Below, piece after piece: positions 10,501-19,269 of a DNA stretch of 64,000 bases; position 1 is the first letter of the stretch; every line of letters begins with the position of its first letter. The position numbers and the translations under genes were made by a program. The notes under the pieces were generated by a model. The model was not told where the DNA came from, ran no database searches, and saw only the letters and a list, made by a program, of their open reading frames with translations. This DNA comes from an alpha proteobacterium L41A (GTDB taxonomy: Bacteria > Pseudomonadota > Alphaproteobacteria > Caulobacterales > Caulobacteraceae). The stretch spans positions 32,187 through 96,186 of the forward strand of contig AMYY01000010.1 in NCBI GenBank assembly GCA_000335735.1, in the 5' to 3' direction.

Positions 10501-10870
10501 CCGCTTCGGGAAGGCGGGGTTCAGCCAGCGCCACCCGGTTCTGGACCAGCACCTGTGCGGAGTCGAGGTCCGTACCGGGCTGGAAGGTCACGGTTATGGC
10601 CACCGCCCCGTCCGATGTGGACGAGGAGGAGATGTAGAGCATGTTCTCGACGCCGTTCACCTCCTGCTCGATGGGGGCGGCGACGGTTTCGGCCAAGGTC
10701 TCGGCCGAGGCGCCGGGATAGGCGGCGTTGATGGTGATCGTCGGCGGCGCGATCTCCGGGTACTGCGACAGCGGCAGCAGCGGATAGGCGGCGATGCCGA
10801 TGATGGAGATCACCACCGCGATCACGGCCGCGAAGATCGGCCGGTCGATGAAGAAGCGGGAGATGTTCAT
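7592..10870 (-). CDS. RND multidrug efflux permease (HAE1, AcrB/MexB type)
   Basis: A 1092-residue inner-membrane proton/drug antiporter, slightly longer than AcrB (about 1050). The N terminus MNISRFFIDRPIFAAVIAVVI is classic. The proton-relay aspartates are in TM4 (VGIVVDDAIVVVENVERAIGEG), and two large periplasmic loops form the porter and docking domains. The C-terminal tail carries extra Pro/Thr/Asp-rich residues. It starts three bases after the adaptor stop and overlaps the channel gene, so all three subunits come from one mRNA. Probable substrates are hydrophobic or amphipathic toxicants; exact range unknown. Confidence 0.96.
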   Translation of the reverse strand: MNISRFFIDRPIFAAVIAVVISIIGIAAYPLLPLSQYPEIAPPTITINAAYPGASAETLAETVAAPIEQEVNGVENMLYISSSSTSDGAVAITVTFQPGTDLDSAQVLVQNRVALAEPRLPEAVRQTGVVVNKAESGFLMILGLTSPDGALDNDYVGNYANSTLRDRLLRIDGVGAVQVFGGGNYSMRVWIDPAKAAERGLTGPEIVSALRAQNVQAAAGSIGQPPFPNSAAAFQLPVQVQGRLSDPNEFANVVLKTDAQGRVTYLRDVARIELGAQDYGIRGFFDGQRGVGIAIVQQPGANALGTADRVLKEVEALKSEVPAGMKVDVPYNPTEFVAASVESVQHTLVEAVILVIIVVMVFLQTWRAAIIPIVAIPVALVGTFAVQLALGYSINSLSLFALVLAVGIVVDDAIVVVENVERAIGEGLSPKEAAYRSMQEVSGALIAIGLVLVSVFVPTMFVPGIPGIFYRQFAVVIASASVISLFVSLTLSPAMAALLLKPHKKDHEHARKPGVLGTVVYYGGWAGRKFNEGFDWLSDRYGRLTARLVRTVGLVLIIYAGLLGLTAWRLVDTPSGFIPEQDQGFLIGVIQLPAGASLDRTQAVMERATKIIQGTAGVNGTVAFAGLDGSSFSLGSNAATIFVRLNGFEERSKEEAATALAGAITQATGQIEDAQIFVIAPPAVQGLGTGNGFSMMIQDREGAGYRPLEGATFAMMGAAAQKPTEVSQVFSTYNTASPRITADVDRDKALMLGVQPSAVFDTLGVYLGSSYVNDFNMLGRTFRVTAQAEPTARDDIADIANLKTKSSTGAMVPIGSVANLVNDSGPARIVRYNLFPAAELQGNAAAGVSSGEALQVMEAMAAQTLPQGFSYEWTGLAYQQKAAGSGATVIFLMAVVFVFLVLAAQYEAFTLPLAVILIVPMCLLAAIIGVNLRGLDNNILVQIGLVVLIALAAKNAILIVEFAKQAEEEQGMNRFEAAVAAAKTRLRPILMTSFAFILGVVPLMLASGPGAEMRQSLGTSVFSGMLGVTFFGLIFTPVFYVVSRWLSSKLPQGKKPTPTPDRPSDRPVRYDETSDLTDPNAPAPATGRGGDI

Positions 10871-10873
10871 GGC

Positions 10874-12076
10874 TTAGCCGGCCGGCAGGCTGTTGGCGAA
10901 GGAGGCGCTGGACGCGGGCGCCGACTGGGTGACGGGCGCCTGGGACGCATCGCCGGCGACGGGCTCGATCTTGCCGTTCTTGGGCGTGACCTTGGAGCCC
11001 GGCTGAGCGGCGCGTTGCAGACCCGCGATGATGACGCGGTCAGTCGGGGCCAGGCCCGAACGGACGACGCGCAAGCCCTGCACGATCGGGCCGAGCTGAA
11101 CGGCCTTGTTCGTCACGGTGCCGTCGGCGTTGACCACGGCGACGGTGCGGCGGGCCTGATCGGTGCCGATGGCCGAATCCGGAACCAGCAGGGCGTCATA
11201 GGCGCCGGCGCCCGCGACCTGGGCGCTGCCGAACATGCCGGGGCGCAGGAAGCCGTCGGCGTTGGGCAGGATGGCGCGCAGACGGATCACGCCCGAGGCG
11301 GTGTCCACGGCATTGTCCGAGAAGTCGAGACGGCCGGTATGCTTGTAGGTGCTCTCGTCCTGCAAGCGCACGTTGACGACTGCGCCCTGATTGGCGCCGC
11401 CCTGACGCAGGTATTTCAGCAGGACCGCTTCCGAACCGTCGAAGACGAAGTGGATCGGGCCGCCCGAAATGATGGTGGTCAGGACGTCGCCAGCCGACGA
11501 ACCGCCGGCGATGACGTTGCCCGGATCGACGCGACGGTCGGACACGCGGCCCGACACCGGCGCGGTGACGCGGGTGTATTCCAGGTTCAGGCGTGCGTTG
11601 CGGACGGCGGCGTTGCCGGCCGCCAGATTGGCCTGAGCCGCGTCGACGGCCGCCTTGTTGGAATCATATTCGGCCTTGGACACGGCTTGCGAGGCCAGCA
11701 GGGCCTCGCTGCGGGCCAGGTTGGCGCGGGCCAGCGACAGTTGCGACTGGGCCTGGGCCACCTGAGCCTGAGCCTGGGCCAGGGCGGCTTGGGCCGGGCG
11801 CGGATCCAGTGTGAACAGCAACTGGCCGCGCTGGACCATCTGGCCGTCGCGGAAGTGGACGGCCTGGATATAGCCGCCGACGCGGGCGCGCACGTCCACG
11901 CTCTCAACCGCTTCGAAGCGACCGGTGAACTCGTCCCAGTCCCGCACCTGCTGCTTCAGAGGCACAGCCACCGTCACGGGCGGCGCGCCCTGCGCCGGCG
12001 CCTCGGCCTTTGGCGAACAACCATAAAGGGCACCCGTCACCATGACGGATACCGCCGCAATCTTCAGCCCGCGCAT
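10874..12076 (-). CDS. RND periplasmic adaptor (AcrA/MexA type) lipoprotein
   Basis: A 400-residue membrane fusion protein. Signal peptide with lipobox LYGC, then lipoyl half-domains around a helical hairpin (residues roughly 60-180, Ala/Gln-rich), beta-barrel and membrane-proximal domains, and a Pro/Ala-rich tail. I place the start at 12076: it follows GGGAG by about nine bases and gives a proper lipoprotein signal, whereas the longer frame back to 12187 would run through the operator. First gene of the pump operon. Confidence 0.92.
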   Translation of the reverse strand: MRGLKIAAVSVMVTGALYGCSPKAEAPAQGAPPVTVAVPLKQQVRDWDEFTGRFEAVESVDVRARVGGYIQAVHFRDGQMVQRGQLLFTLDPRPAQAALAQAQAQVAQAQSQLSLARANLARSEALLASQAVSKAEYDSNKAAVDAAQANLAAGNAAVRNARLNLEYTRVTAPVSGRVSDRRVDPGNVIAGGSSAGDVLTTIISGGPIHFVFDGSEAVLLKYLRQGGANQGAVVNVRLQDESTYKHTGRLDFSDNAVDTASGVIRLRAILPNADGFLRPGMFGSAQVAGAGAYDALLVPDSAIGTDQARRTVAVVNADGTVTNKAVQLGPIVQGLRVVRSGLAPTDRVIIAGLQRAAQPGSKVTPKNGKIEPVAGDASQAPVTQSAPASSASFANSLPAG

Positions 12077-12180
12077 CTGCGCATCTCCCTGTCGGAGGTA
12101 AATCCCTGTCGTGCGGACGAAGGCCGATGGGGAGTCGGCCTTGTGAACGCGTGGTGACTTAATGGTCGGCGCAGTGGCGC

Positions 12181-12200
12181 TTGTCAACAGGCGTTGACAA
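12181..12200. promoter_or_regulatory. TetR operator with -35 boxes on both strands
   Basis: A perfect inverted repeat TTGTCAAC-AGGC-GTTGACAA sits between the divergent RND adaptor and tetR genes. Each arm contains TTGACA on one strand (12194-12199 plus; 12187-12182 minus), so a bound repressor would block both promoters. Possible -10 boxes are GGTTAT (12218-12223) for tetR and CATTAA (12164-12159) for the pump. Operator role is inferred from symmetry and place. Confidence 0.75.
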
Positions 12201-12244
12201 AGCCATATGTGCTCTACGGTTATTGTCTGTGGAGTGTCATCACC

Positions 12245-12814
12245 TTGTTATGTCCCGGCCCACGCCCGAGAAACGCCGCCGCCACGCGCACGGCCATTCT
12301 CGATGCTGCGCGCGAGAGATTCGCGGCCGAGAGCTATGACGACGTGGGCATGCGCGACATCGCCCGCGATGTCGGCGTCGATGCGGCCCTGATCAGCCGC
12401 TACTTCGGCTCCAAGGATGATCTGTTCCTGGCCGCACTGGACAGCTGCGGCGACGGCAGCGCCCTGATGCAAGGCGAAAAGGCCGACTTCGGCCGGCGCG
12501 TAGCGCACGAGATCGTCTTCGAACCCAAGAAGGCCGAAAAGCTGAAGGGCATGTCGATCATGCTGCGCTCCATCGGCTCGGCCAAGGCGTCGGAGATGGT
12601 TCAGAACACCTGCACCCAGCGGTTCTTCGGTCCGCTGGAGGAATGGCTGAGCGGGCCGGACGCCACGGTCCGCGCGCGTCTCCTGGCCGGCTTCATCATG
12701 GGCATGTCGGTCAGTCGCGAACTGGGCGGCGGCAGCTTCAACATCGAACCCGCTCAATGCGAGGAGATGCGCGACCGCCTGGCGCCCATTCTTCAGTCCC
12801 TGATCGACGGCTGA
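12245..12814 (+). CDS. TetR family repressor of the RND efflux operon
   Basis: About 189 residues with the TetR helix-turn-helix (MRDIARDVGVDAALISRYFGSKDDLFL) and a C-terminal ligand domain. No in-frame ATG suits: the open frame runs back to a TTG at 12194, which is the -35 box itself. I propose TTG 12245, preceded by GGAG (12231-12234), giving an N terminus ending in PRPRNAAATRTAILDAARERF, normal for the family. It is transcribed divergently from the pump across a shared palindrome, the usual arrangement for local AcrR-type repressors. The start is uncertain; the function call is good. Confidence 0.85.
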   Translation: MLCPGPRPRNAAATRTAILDAARERFAAESYDDVGMRDIARDVGVDAALISRYFGSKDDLFLAALDSCGDGSALMQGEKADFGRRVAHEIVFEPKKAEKLKGMSIMLRSIGSAKASEMVQNTCTQRFFGPLEEWLSGPDATVRARLLAGFIMGMSVSRELGGGSFNIEPAQCEEMRDRLAPILQSLIDG

Positions 12815-12832
12815 TCCCATCGCCGAAACGAA

Positions 12833-12864
12833 AAAGGGCGCGGAGGCTGTCCCCCGCGCCCTTT
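12833..12864. terminator. Bidirectional terminator between tetR and sugar MFS
   Basis: An 11-bp stem (12833-12843 with 12854-12864, AAAGGGCGCGG) with a 10-base loop lies between two convergent genes. A-rich sequence on the left and TTTGTCTTG on the right give U-tracts in both directions. Confidence 0.8.
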
Positions 12865-12883
12865 GTCTTGTCTGGCGACCGGC

Positions 12884-14158
12884 TCAGTGCGAGGCGGTCG
12901 AGGTCACTTCGGTCCGCGCCTTGGTGCGGATGCAGCCGATCGCGAAGATGGTCAGGCCGACGTAGCCCAGCATCGGCACGATGAAGGCGGGCTGAAGCTT
13001 GCCGGCCGCATCGGCGATATGCGCCGCGACCTGGGGCAGCAGGGCGCCGCCGATGATGCCGAACACCAGCAGGCCCGACGTCGCCGACGTTGGGGCGGTC
13101 GAGCGCTCCAGCGTCAAGGTGAAGATGGTGGGGAACATGATCGAGTTGAACAGGCCGATCGACAGGACGGCGTAGGCCGCCGTCGGGCCGCCGATCTGGC
13201 TGACGGTCAGGCACAGGACGGCCGCCGCGACGGTGCAGCAGGCCAGGACGATGCCGGGCCGCACCTTGGTCAGGACGGCCGAGCCGATGAAGCGGCCGAC
13301 CATGGCGCCGCCCCAATACAGGGCGACCATCTTGCCCGCCGTCTCGATGGGGGCGTTCAGGATGTCGGGGCTTTCGAGGAAGTTGGTCAGCATGCCGCCG
13401 ATGGCGACTTCGGAACCGACGTAGAGGAAGATGGCCAGGGCGCCGAACACGGCCCAGGGCGACGACAAGGCCTTCAACGGCGAGACCGCATTGTGCGATT
13501 CAGGCGCCGCCGCATTGATCTTCTTGCGCGCCGTGAAGATGAAGACGGCGATCAGGGCGAAGAAGGCGCCCATGCCCAGGAAGGCCATGTCGATGCTGCG
13601 CAGCGACTGGGTGCGGGTCGCGGCGGTGACGACGGCGCCGGCGGCGAAGACGCCGCCCGTCAGCAGGACGTGCGAGCCCAGCCAGGGGCCGACGGTCGTC
13701 CCCAGCGAGTTGAAGGCCTGCGACAGGTTCAGACGGCTGGAGGCGCCTTTGGGGCTGCCCAGCTCGGCGACCAGCGGGTTGGCCGCGACCTGCAGCAGGG
13801 TGACGCCCGAGGCGATGACGAACAGGGCGATCAGCACGCCGGGATACCAGTCGGCGGCGGTGGCGGCCGGCACGATCAGGCAGCCCGCGACCATGACGAT
13901 CAGAGCGCCGATGATCGAACGGCTGTAGCCCAGCTTGCTGAGGACCGAGGCGGCCGGCAGGGACATCAGCCCGTAGGCGATGAACCAGGCGAAGGTCGTC
14001 AGGAAGGCCTCGGCATTGTTCAGGTCGAACACCCGCTTCACCGCCGCGATCAGCGGGTCGATCAGCGAGGTCGCAAAGCCCCAGGCGAAGAACAGCGTGG
14101 TGACATAGGCGAAGGCCAGGCCTGCGCCCTGGCGTTTTCCGGCGTCCGGAACGGTCAT
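12884..14158 (-). CDS. Sugar MFS transporter, FHS (FucP/GluP) family
   Basis: A 424-residue, 12-helix proton-sugar symporter of the fucose/glucose/galactose-like FHS group (LFFAWGFATSLIDPLIAAVKRVF near the N terminus, GVTLLQVAANPLVAELG and LNLSQAFNSLGTTVGPWLGS in the middle). Start at 14158 is supported by a GGGGG ribosome site; an upstream frame to 14281 has none. It stands at the edge of the glucan locus, downstream of the TonB receptor but separated from it by a terminator, so it probably has its own promoter. It would import glucose or maltose produced in the periplasm. Confidence 0.86.
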   Translation of the reverse strand: MTVPDAGKRQGAGLAFAYVTTLFFAWGFATSLIDPLIAAVKRVFDLNNAEAFLTTFAWFIAYGLMSLPAASVLSKLGYSRSIIGALIVMVAGCLIVPAATAADWYPGVLIALFVIASGVTLLQVAANPLVAELGSPKGASSRLNLSQAFNSLGTTVGPWLGSHVLLTGGVFAAGAVVTAATRTQSLRSIDMAFLGMGAFFALIAVFIFTARKKINAAAPESHNAVSPLKALSSPWAVFGALAIFLYVGSEVAIGGMLTNFLESPDILNAPIETAGKMVALYWGGAMVGRFIGSAVLTKVRPGIVLACCTVAAAVLCLTVSQIGGPTAAYAVLSIGLFNSIMFPTIFTLTLERSTAPTSATSGLLVFGIIGGALLPQVAAHIADAAGKLQPAFIVPMLGYVGLTIFAIGCIRTKARTEVTSTASH

Positions 14159-14302
14159 GGATGATCCCCCAGTGAAATCGAACGGCCGCGCTGTGGTCGC
14201 GCGGTTCTCATCCTGCTTGGTTCGGACATCGCGAAAGGCGCGTCCAGCCGAAAAGCGCGCTCTGTAACGAAACTTTTCCACCGGCCCGGGGCGCAGGCAA
14301 AG

Positions 14303-14332
14303 AAAAGGGCCGCCTCGCGAACGCGGCGGCCC
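14303..14332 (-). terminator. Terminator of the TonB receptor gene
   Basis: An 8-bp GC stem (14307-14314 GGGCCGCC with 14325-14332) followed by four T on the minus strand, 26 bases beyond the receptor stop. Confidence 0.78.
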
Positions 14333-14357
14333 AAGTTTGCTCAGAAGAGAGGGGAAA

Positions 14358-17162
14358 TCAGAACTTGTAGTTCAGCCCGACCGCGAAGGTGCGGCCGTAG
14401 TGCTGATAGTCGATGGTCCGGCGCTCATCGCCGTTCTCGAAGGTCTTGAACGGCTCGTCGGTCAGGTTGTTGACCTGAGCCAGAACCGACAGGCCTTCCA
14501 GCGGACCGGCCTGGAACTCATAGCCAACCTGGGCGTCGACCACGGTTTCCGCCGCGACCGAACGCAGGGTGCGGCCATTGCCGAAGCCGGCGACCTCGCC
14601 CAGATAATCCGAGCGATAGCGGGCCGAGATCCGCGACTGGAAGCCGTAGCGCTCATAGTAGAGCGAGCCGTTGATCACGTTCTCCGACAGACCCGGCAGA
14701 GCGGTCGGGGCCTGGGTCGGATCCGGCTGGACTTCGCTGTCCGTAGTCGAGGCGCTGAACTGCGCGCCGAAACCTTCCAGGGCCGGATGGAAGATCTCGA
14801 ACGGCGCCGAGATCGAAAGCTCGAGACCCTTGATCCAGCCGCCTTCACCGTTGTCGGGCGCGCCGACCAGGCCTTGGCGCAACGCCGGCTCGGGGTTGGT
14901 CGGCGAAATCACGCCGATGGGATAGCCAGTGAAGTCGAAGATCTGGTTGCGATTATAAACGTAGCTTTCCAAGTTCTTGTAGAAGGCCGCCAGCGAGATG
15001 TAGCCCTTGCGGTTGGCGAAATACTTCTCGAACGACACGTCGATCACGTCCGCGATGTACGGCCGCAGTTCCGGATTGCCGCCGCCGCCGCCCCAGGGGG
15101 AACGGTTGATGTCGGTCGATTGGGCCAAGCTGGGGTTATAGCTGTAGTTTCGCGAGGCGCGCATATCGTCCATGCGCGGACGGGCCAGGGTACGCGAAAC
15201 CGCCAGACGCGCGAACATGTCTTCGCCGGTTTCCAGGATGAAGTTCGCGCTGGGCAGAATCTCAAGATAGTCGGCCCCGCCGCTCACCGCGATGGTCTCG
15301 GAGACGCCCGGTCCGACCTGACGGGCCGAGAAGCCGCTGGAGCTTTGATCGGTGTAGACAAACTGCATGCCGACGTTGCCGGTCAGGGCGCGGCCGAACA
15401 GGTTGTGGTCGATGTTGGCGCGGATATAGCTGGTCGATACCTTTTCGGTCACTTCCCAGTTTCCGGCGGTCACGTCGGCGTTCGGGTTGCGAACGCGATT
15501 CAGGGCGCCGCTGTTGACCAGGCCCAGGGCGTCGTAGCTCAGCACGGCGCTGATGCCGAGATAGCCGAGGTCGGTCGGGTCCAGAAGGAAGGCGGTCGGT
15601 ACGGTCAGATCGCCGCCGCCGGGGACAGCGAGATAGAACTGGTCGTTGACGAAGGTTTTCTGGCGTTCGGTATAGTTGAAGCCGAAGTCGATCGACTTGA
15701 ACGGGCTCTGATGCAGTTCACGCGTCACAGAAAACCGAGCCGCCTTGATCTCGTCTTCAATGGAGGGCGTGTTCATATAGCCGGCCTGACCGCCGGGAAT
15801 GACGTCGCCGCCCCAGCCCTGCGGGCTGGTGATGCGGATCAGGTTCGGATCGGCGTAGTTCAGACGGCTGGTGAAGCGGGTCACGCCGTCGTCCGTCAAC
15901 TGGAAGCCCAAGGTGTCCAGCGCGCCGTTGATGTTGCGGCCGGTGCCCGCGTTGGTTTCCAGAATGATGTCGTTACGCTCGACCTTCGAATAGCTGAGGT
16001 CCAGGTTCGCCGACCAGTCGTCGCTGAGCGTGAACTCGGTGTTCCAGCCCAAGGCGGTGATGTTGCTGTCGCGCTTGTTCAGGTCGTTGCGGACCACGCC
16101 CTTGATGTTGTCCCAGGTGCCGGCGACGATGAGGCCGTCTTCGACGGTGTAGCCGGGGCGCAGCGCCGGCGCCGGACGGCAGACCGCCGACGGGACGTTC
16201 ACGGTGCAGTCACCCGAGGAACCACCCCACGCCAGCGGGAATTCGATGCCGCGAAGGACCTGGGTGTTCTTGAACTCGGAATAGAAGGCGTCGATCGTGG
16301 AGTGGATGCGATCGTTCGGGCGCCATTCCAGCACGCCCATATAGCCGTCGCGCTCCAGCTCCGACGACATCACATAGGGCTTCACGCCGCCGGTCAGCAG
16401 ATTGCCGTCCGTGTAGTTGGGATAGCCCCAGGCGTTGAAGCGCTCGGACTGATAGGGCGAGCTCATGTGGGCGTAGCCCAGCGCCACGCCCAGCGTGCCG
16501 TCCAGGAACTGGTCGATGTAGGAGATGGTGTAACGGTCGCCGTTGTCGGTCGTGCCCGAGTTCAGGGCGCCGATCTCGTTCCACTCGTGGCGGTAGTTCA
16601 TGGCGATGGCTTGGCGGCCGTAGGCCAGCGGGCGAACGGTGCGCAGGTCGACGGTGCCGCCCAGACCTTGACCAATCAGAGCCGCGTCAGGGGTCTTGTA
16701 GACGACGACGCTGTTCAGCAGTTCGGCGGGGAACTGGTCGAACTCGACGCCGCGGTTGTCGCCGGTGGTGACCAGTTCGCGCCCGTTCAGCAGGGCGGTC
16801 GTGAAATCAGGGCCCAGTCCACGGATGGAGATCGCCTGGCTGCGGCCGTCGAGGCGCTGCATCGTCACGCCGGGCAGGCGTGCCAGGGATTCGGCGATCG
16901 AGACGTCCGGCAGCTTGCCGATGTCTTCGGCCGAGATGACTTCGACGATCGAGGTGTTGTTGGCCTTGGCCGAGATCGCGGCTTCGATCGAACGGCGAAT
17001 GCCGGTGACGACGATTTCGCCGACTTCGGTGGCCTGGTCGTCGGCCTGCGCCGTCGTGGCGGCAGCAGTTTGTGCGTGGGCCGAGCCGACCGCCATCAGG
17101 GCGGCTGCGCCGAAGGCGACGCCAGATAGCAGGCGCGCGCGCCGGTTGAGACGTTGGAACAT
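14358..17162 (-). CDS. TonB-dependent receptor, maltodextrin-type
   Basis: A 934-residue outer-membrane receptor. Signal peptide (cleavage after SAHA-Q), a TonB-box-like EIVVTGIRRS segment, a plug domain (DVSIAESLARLPGVTMQRLDGR, SIRGLGPDF) and a C-terminal barrel ending in aromatic F (TFAVGLNYKF). The plug subtype is the one used by Caulobacterales for sugars. I set the start at ATG 17162 because GGGAGG lies six bases upstream; ATG 17168 abuts the ribosome site. It faces the GH13 gene across a regulatory region with TGCAAA sites, so it likely imports maltodextrins for the enzymes beside it. Substrate is inferred from context. Confidence 0.93.
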   Translation of the reverse strand: MFQRLNRRARLLSGVAFGAAALMAVGSAHAQTAAATTAQADDQATEVGEIVVTGIRRSIEAAISAKANNTSIVEVISAEDIGKLPDVSIAESLARLPGVTMQRLDGRSQAISIRGLGPDFTTALLNGRELVTTGDNRGVEFDQFPAELLNSVVVYKTPDAALIGQGLGGTVDLRTVRPLAYGRQAIAMNYRHEWNEIGALNSGTTDNGDRYTISYIDQFLDGTLGVALGYAHMSSPYQSERFNAWGYPNYTDGNLLTGGVKPYVMSSELERDGYMGVLEWRPNDRIHSTIDAFYSEFKNTQVLRGIEFPLAWGGSSGDCTVNVPSAVCRPAPALRPGYTVEDGLIVAGTWDNIKGVVRNDLNKRDSNITALGWNTEFTLSDDWSANLDLSYSKVERNDIILETNAGTGRNINGALDTLGFQLTDDGVTRFTSRLNYADPNLIRITSPQGWGGDVIPGGQAGYMNTPSIEDEIKAARFSVTRELHQSPFKSIDFGFNYTERQKTFVNDQFYLAVPGGGDLTVPTAFLLDPTDLGYLGISAVLSYDALGLVNSGALNRVRNPNADVTAGNWEVTEKVSTSYIRANIDHNLFGRALTGNVGMQFVYTDQSSSGFSARQVGPGVSETIAVSGGADYLEILPSANFILETGEDMFARLAVSRTLARPRMDDMRASRNYSYNPSLAQSTDINRSPWGGGGGNPELRPYIADVIDVSFEKYFANRKGYISLAAFYKNLESYVYNRNQIFDFTGYPIGVISPTNPEPALRQGLVGAPDNGEGGWIKGLELSISAPFEIFHPALEGFGAQFSASTTDSEVQPDPTQAPTALPGLSENVINGSLYYERYGFQSRISARYRSDYLGEVAGFGNGRTLRSVAAETVVDAQVGYEFQAGPLEGLSVLAQVNNLTDEPFKTFENGDERRTIDYQHYGRTFAVGLNYKF

Positions 17163-17225
17163 GGTCATCCTCCCTGGGGCTGACCGCGATTCTGAACGTC
17201 GCGATCTGAAGCCGTCGCAAAAATA

Positions 17226-17248
17226 TGCAAATCTTCGGGAATGTTGCA
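17226..17248. promoter_or_regulatory. Candidate LacI-family operator upstream of the TonB receptor
   Basis: An interrupted repeat TGCAA (17226-17230) and TTGCA (17244-17248) lies 64 bases upstream of the receptor start. TGCAAATCTT resembles the sites before the GH13 and GH97 genes. The 13-base gap is unlike the other two, so this is the weakest of the three. Confidence 0.35.
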
Positions 17249-17368
17249 AGCAGTTAATGCGTACGTCTGATTTCCGTCGCGCTTCATGCCGGTTCGCAGC
17301 CCGTCAATACCCGTAAATGTGCGGTTTCGTGCTGTCATCATGACGCATGGCAGCATTTCAGCGACGCG

Positions 17369-17402
17369 TTGACAGCCCCGCACATTGCTGCAAAATCTTG
17401 CA
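17369..17402 (+). promoter_or_regulatory. Promoter of the GH13 genes with overlapping operator
   Basis: TTGACAG (17369-17375), 11 bases, then GCTGCAAA (17387-17394) resembles the Caulobacter housekeeping consensus (TTGACGS, N10-14, GCTANAWC). TGCAA-AATC-TTGCA (17389-17402) overlaps the -10, where a LacI-type repressor would block transcription. The same half-site recurs at 21961-21976. Confidence 0.55.
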
Positions 17403-17451
17403 AATCGATCTGGAAGGCTTTGCACTTTCCAGACGCAAGGGAGTGAGCGTC

Positions 17452-19269
17452 ATGGCGAGGGGAACCCCCAGAAGGGCCGGACTGCACGCGGCGATGGCGG
17501 CGGCGGCTCTGCTGAGCGGCTTTGCAACGCCGACGACGGCGCAAACCCGCCAGGCTGAAGACGTCCTGTCGGCCCTGCGTCAACGCCTGCCACAGGACGA
17601 GGTGATCTACTTCCTGCTGCCGGATAGGTTCGCCAATGGCGATGCAACGAACGACCACGGCGGTTACGCCACTGACCGGCTGAAAAGCGGGTTCGATCCG
17701 GCCGATACCGATTTTTATCATGGCGGCGACTTGGCGGGGGTGATCCAGCGGCTGGACTATATCCAGGGCCTGGGCGCGACGGCCGTATGGCTGGCGCCCA
17801 TATTCAAGAACAAACCGGTCCAGACGCATGGCGACTACACCGGCGCGGCGCACCACGGATACTGGATCACCGACTTCACCGCGGTCGATCCCCATTTCGG
17901 CGACGAGGCGACGATGCGCGCCCTGGTCGAGGCGGCCCATGCGCGTGGCATGAAGGTCTATCTGGACATCGTGGCCAACCACACCGCCGACGTCATCCGC
18001 TATCGCGAATGCCCGGAAGGCCGCTGCGCCTATCGCAGTCGCGCCGACTATCCCTACACCCGTCGCGGCGGCGTCGATGGCGCGCCGATCAATGAGGGCT
18101 TCGACGGTCGCGACTTCTCGCGCCTGACGCAGGCCGACTACGCCTACACCCCCTATGTCCCGGCGGGCGAAGAGAACGCCAAGGTTCCGGCCTGGCTGAA
18201 CGACCCGATCCGCTATCATAACCGGGGCGAGAGCACCTTTACCGGCGAAAGCAGCCTGGACGGCGACTTCGCCGGGCTGGACGACCTGCTGACCGAGGAC
18301 CCGGTGGTCATCCAGGGCATGATCGACATCTTCGGCGGCTGGATCGACAAATACGGGATCGACGGCTTCCGCATAGACACCGCCCGTCATGTGAACCCGG
18401 TCTTCTGGCAGGCCTTCATCCCCGCCATGATCGCCCGCGCCGAGGCCAAGGGCATCCCGAACTTCCACATCTTCGGCGAGGTCTATGATCCTGATCCGGC
18501 GGTGACGGCGCGGTTCACGCGGGTCGATGGCTATCCGGCGGTGCTGGACTTCCCGTTCCAGAAGCAGGCGACTGATGTGGCGGCGGGCAAGGTCGGGACC
18601 GACGCCCTGGCCAAGCTGTTCGACGCCGACACGATCTATGACAAGGGCGCTGAGACCGCCGCCATCCTGCCGACCTTCCTGGGCAACCATGATATGGGCC
18701 GGGTCGGCTTCTTCGTGAAACAGGCCAATCCGAACGCCGACGACGCCGAGGTGCTGGCGCGCATCAAACTGGCGCATGCCCTGATGATGTTCAGCCGGGG
18801 CGTGCCGACACTCTATTACGGCGACGAACAGGGCTTCGCCGGCGCGGGCGGATACGGAAACTCGCGCCAGGACATGTGGCCCAGCCGCACGCCGGTCTAT
18901 GCGAACGAGACGCCCGTCGGCGGTCGTCAGCCGGCCTATTCCACGGACGCCCCCCTATACCAGGCGATCGCAGAGATGACCCGCATCCGCGCCGAAGAGC
19001 CGGCTCTGCGGCGCGGTCGTCAGGTCGTGCGCGCCTATGGCGGCAAGCCCGGTCTGTTCGCAATGTCTCGCATCGGCGAGGACGGATCGGAAGTTCTGGC
19101 CCTGTTCAACACCTCGACTGCGCCCGTCTCCGCTCAGGTCGAGGTGGAGCCCGGCTCGCTGCGGTGGCAAGCTCTGCGCGGCGATTGCGCACCTGAGTCT
19201 TCGGCGTCCGCTAGCGTCGCCGTTCGCGTGCCCCCCCTCGATTACCTCGTCTGCAAGAGCGTGCCGTGA
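17452..19269 (+). CDS. Secreted GH13 alpha-amylase/cyclomaltodextrinase-like enzyme
   Basis: A 605-residue glycoside hydrolase family 13 enzyme with a signal peptide (cleavage near TTAQ-T), so it acts in the periplasm or at the surface. All four GH13 motifs are visible: DIVANH (172-177), GFRIDTARH with nucleophile Asp309, FGEVY with acid/base Glu343, and FLGNHD ending at Asp414. ATG 17452 has AGGGAG upstream; the longer frame would begin before the operator. The stop overlaps the next GH13 start by four bases. It probably cleaves alpha-1,4 links of imported maltodextrins; cyclodextrin or pullulan activity is possible. Confidence 0.92.
   Translation: MARGTPRRAGLHAAMAAAALLSGFATPTTAQTRQAEDVLSALRQRLPQDEVIYFLLPDRFANGDATNDHGGYATDRLKSGFDPADTDFYHGGDLAGVIQRLDYIQGLGATAVWLAPIFKNKPVQTHGDYTGAAHHGYWITDFTAVDPHFGDEATMRALVEAAHARGMKVYLDIVANHTADVIRYRECPEGRCAYRSRADYPYTRRGGVDGAPINEGFDGRDFSRLTQADYAYTPYVPAGEENAKVPAWLNDPIRYHNRGESTFTGESSLDGDFAGLDDLLTEDPVVIQGMIDIFGGWIDKYGIDGFRIDTARHVNPVFWQAFIPAMIARAEAKGIPNFHIFGEVYDPDPAVTARFTRVDGYPAVLDFPFQKQATDVAAGKVGTDALAKLFDADTIYDKGAETAAILPTFLGNHDMGRVGFFVKQANPNADDAEVLARIKLAHALMMFSRGVPTLYYGDEQGFAGAGGYGNSRQDMWPSRTPVYANETPVGGRQPAYSTDAPLYQAIAEMTRIRAEEPALRRGRQVVRAYGGKPGLFAMSRIGEDGSEVLALFNTSTAPVSAQVEVEPGSLRWQALRGDCAPESSASASVAVRVPPLDYLVCKSVP

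Noticed and set aside
9098..12157. A very long plus-strand open frame (about 1019 codons) over the RND pump genes
   Set aside because: It is antisense to three clear pump genes, has an implausible Asp/Gly/Gln/Arg-rich composition and reflects GC-rich third positions. Similar long antisense frames at 14337-17129 and 36629-39517 were dropped for the same reason.
12194..12244. Starting the RND tetR gene at TTG 12194
   Set aside because: That codon is part of the TTGACA box and operator, so it would lie upstream of the transcript start.
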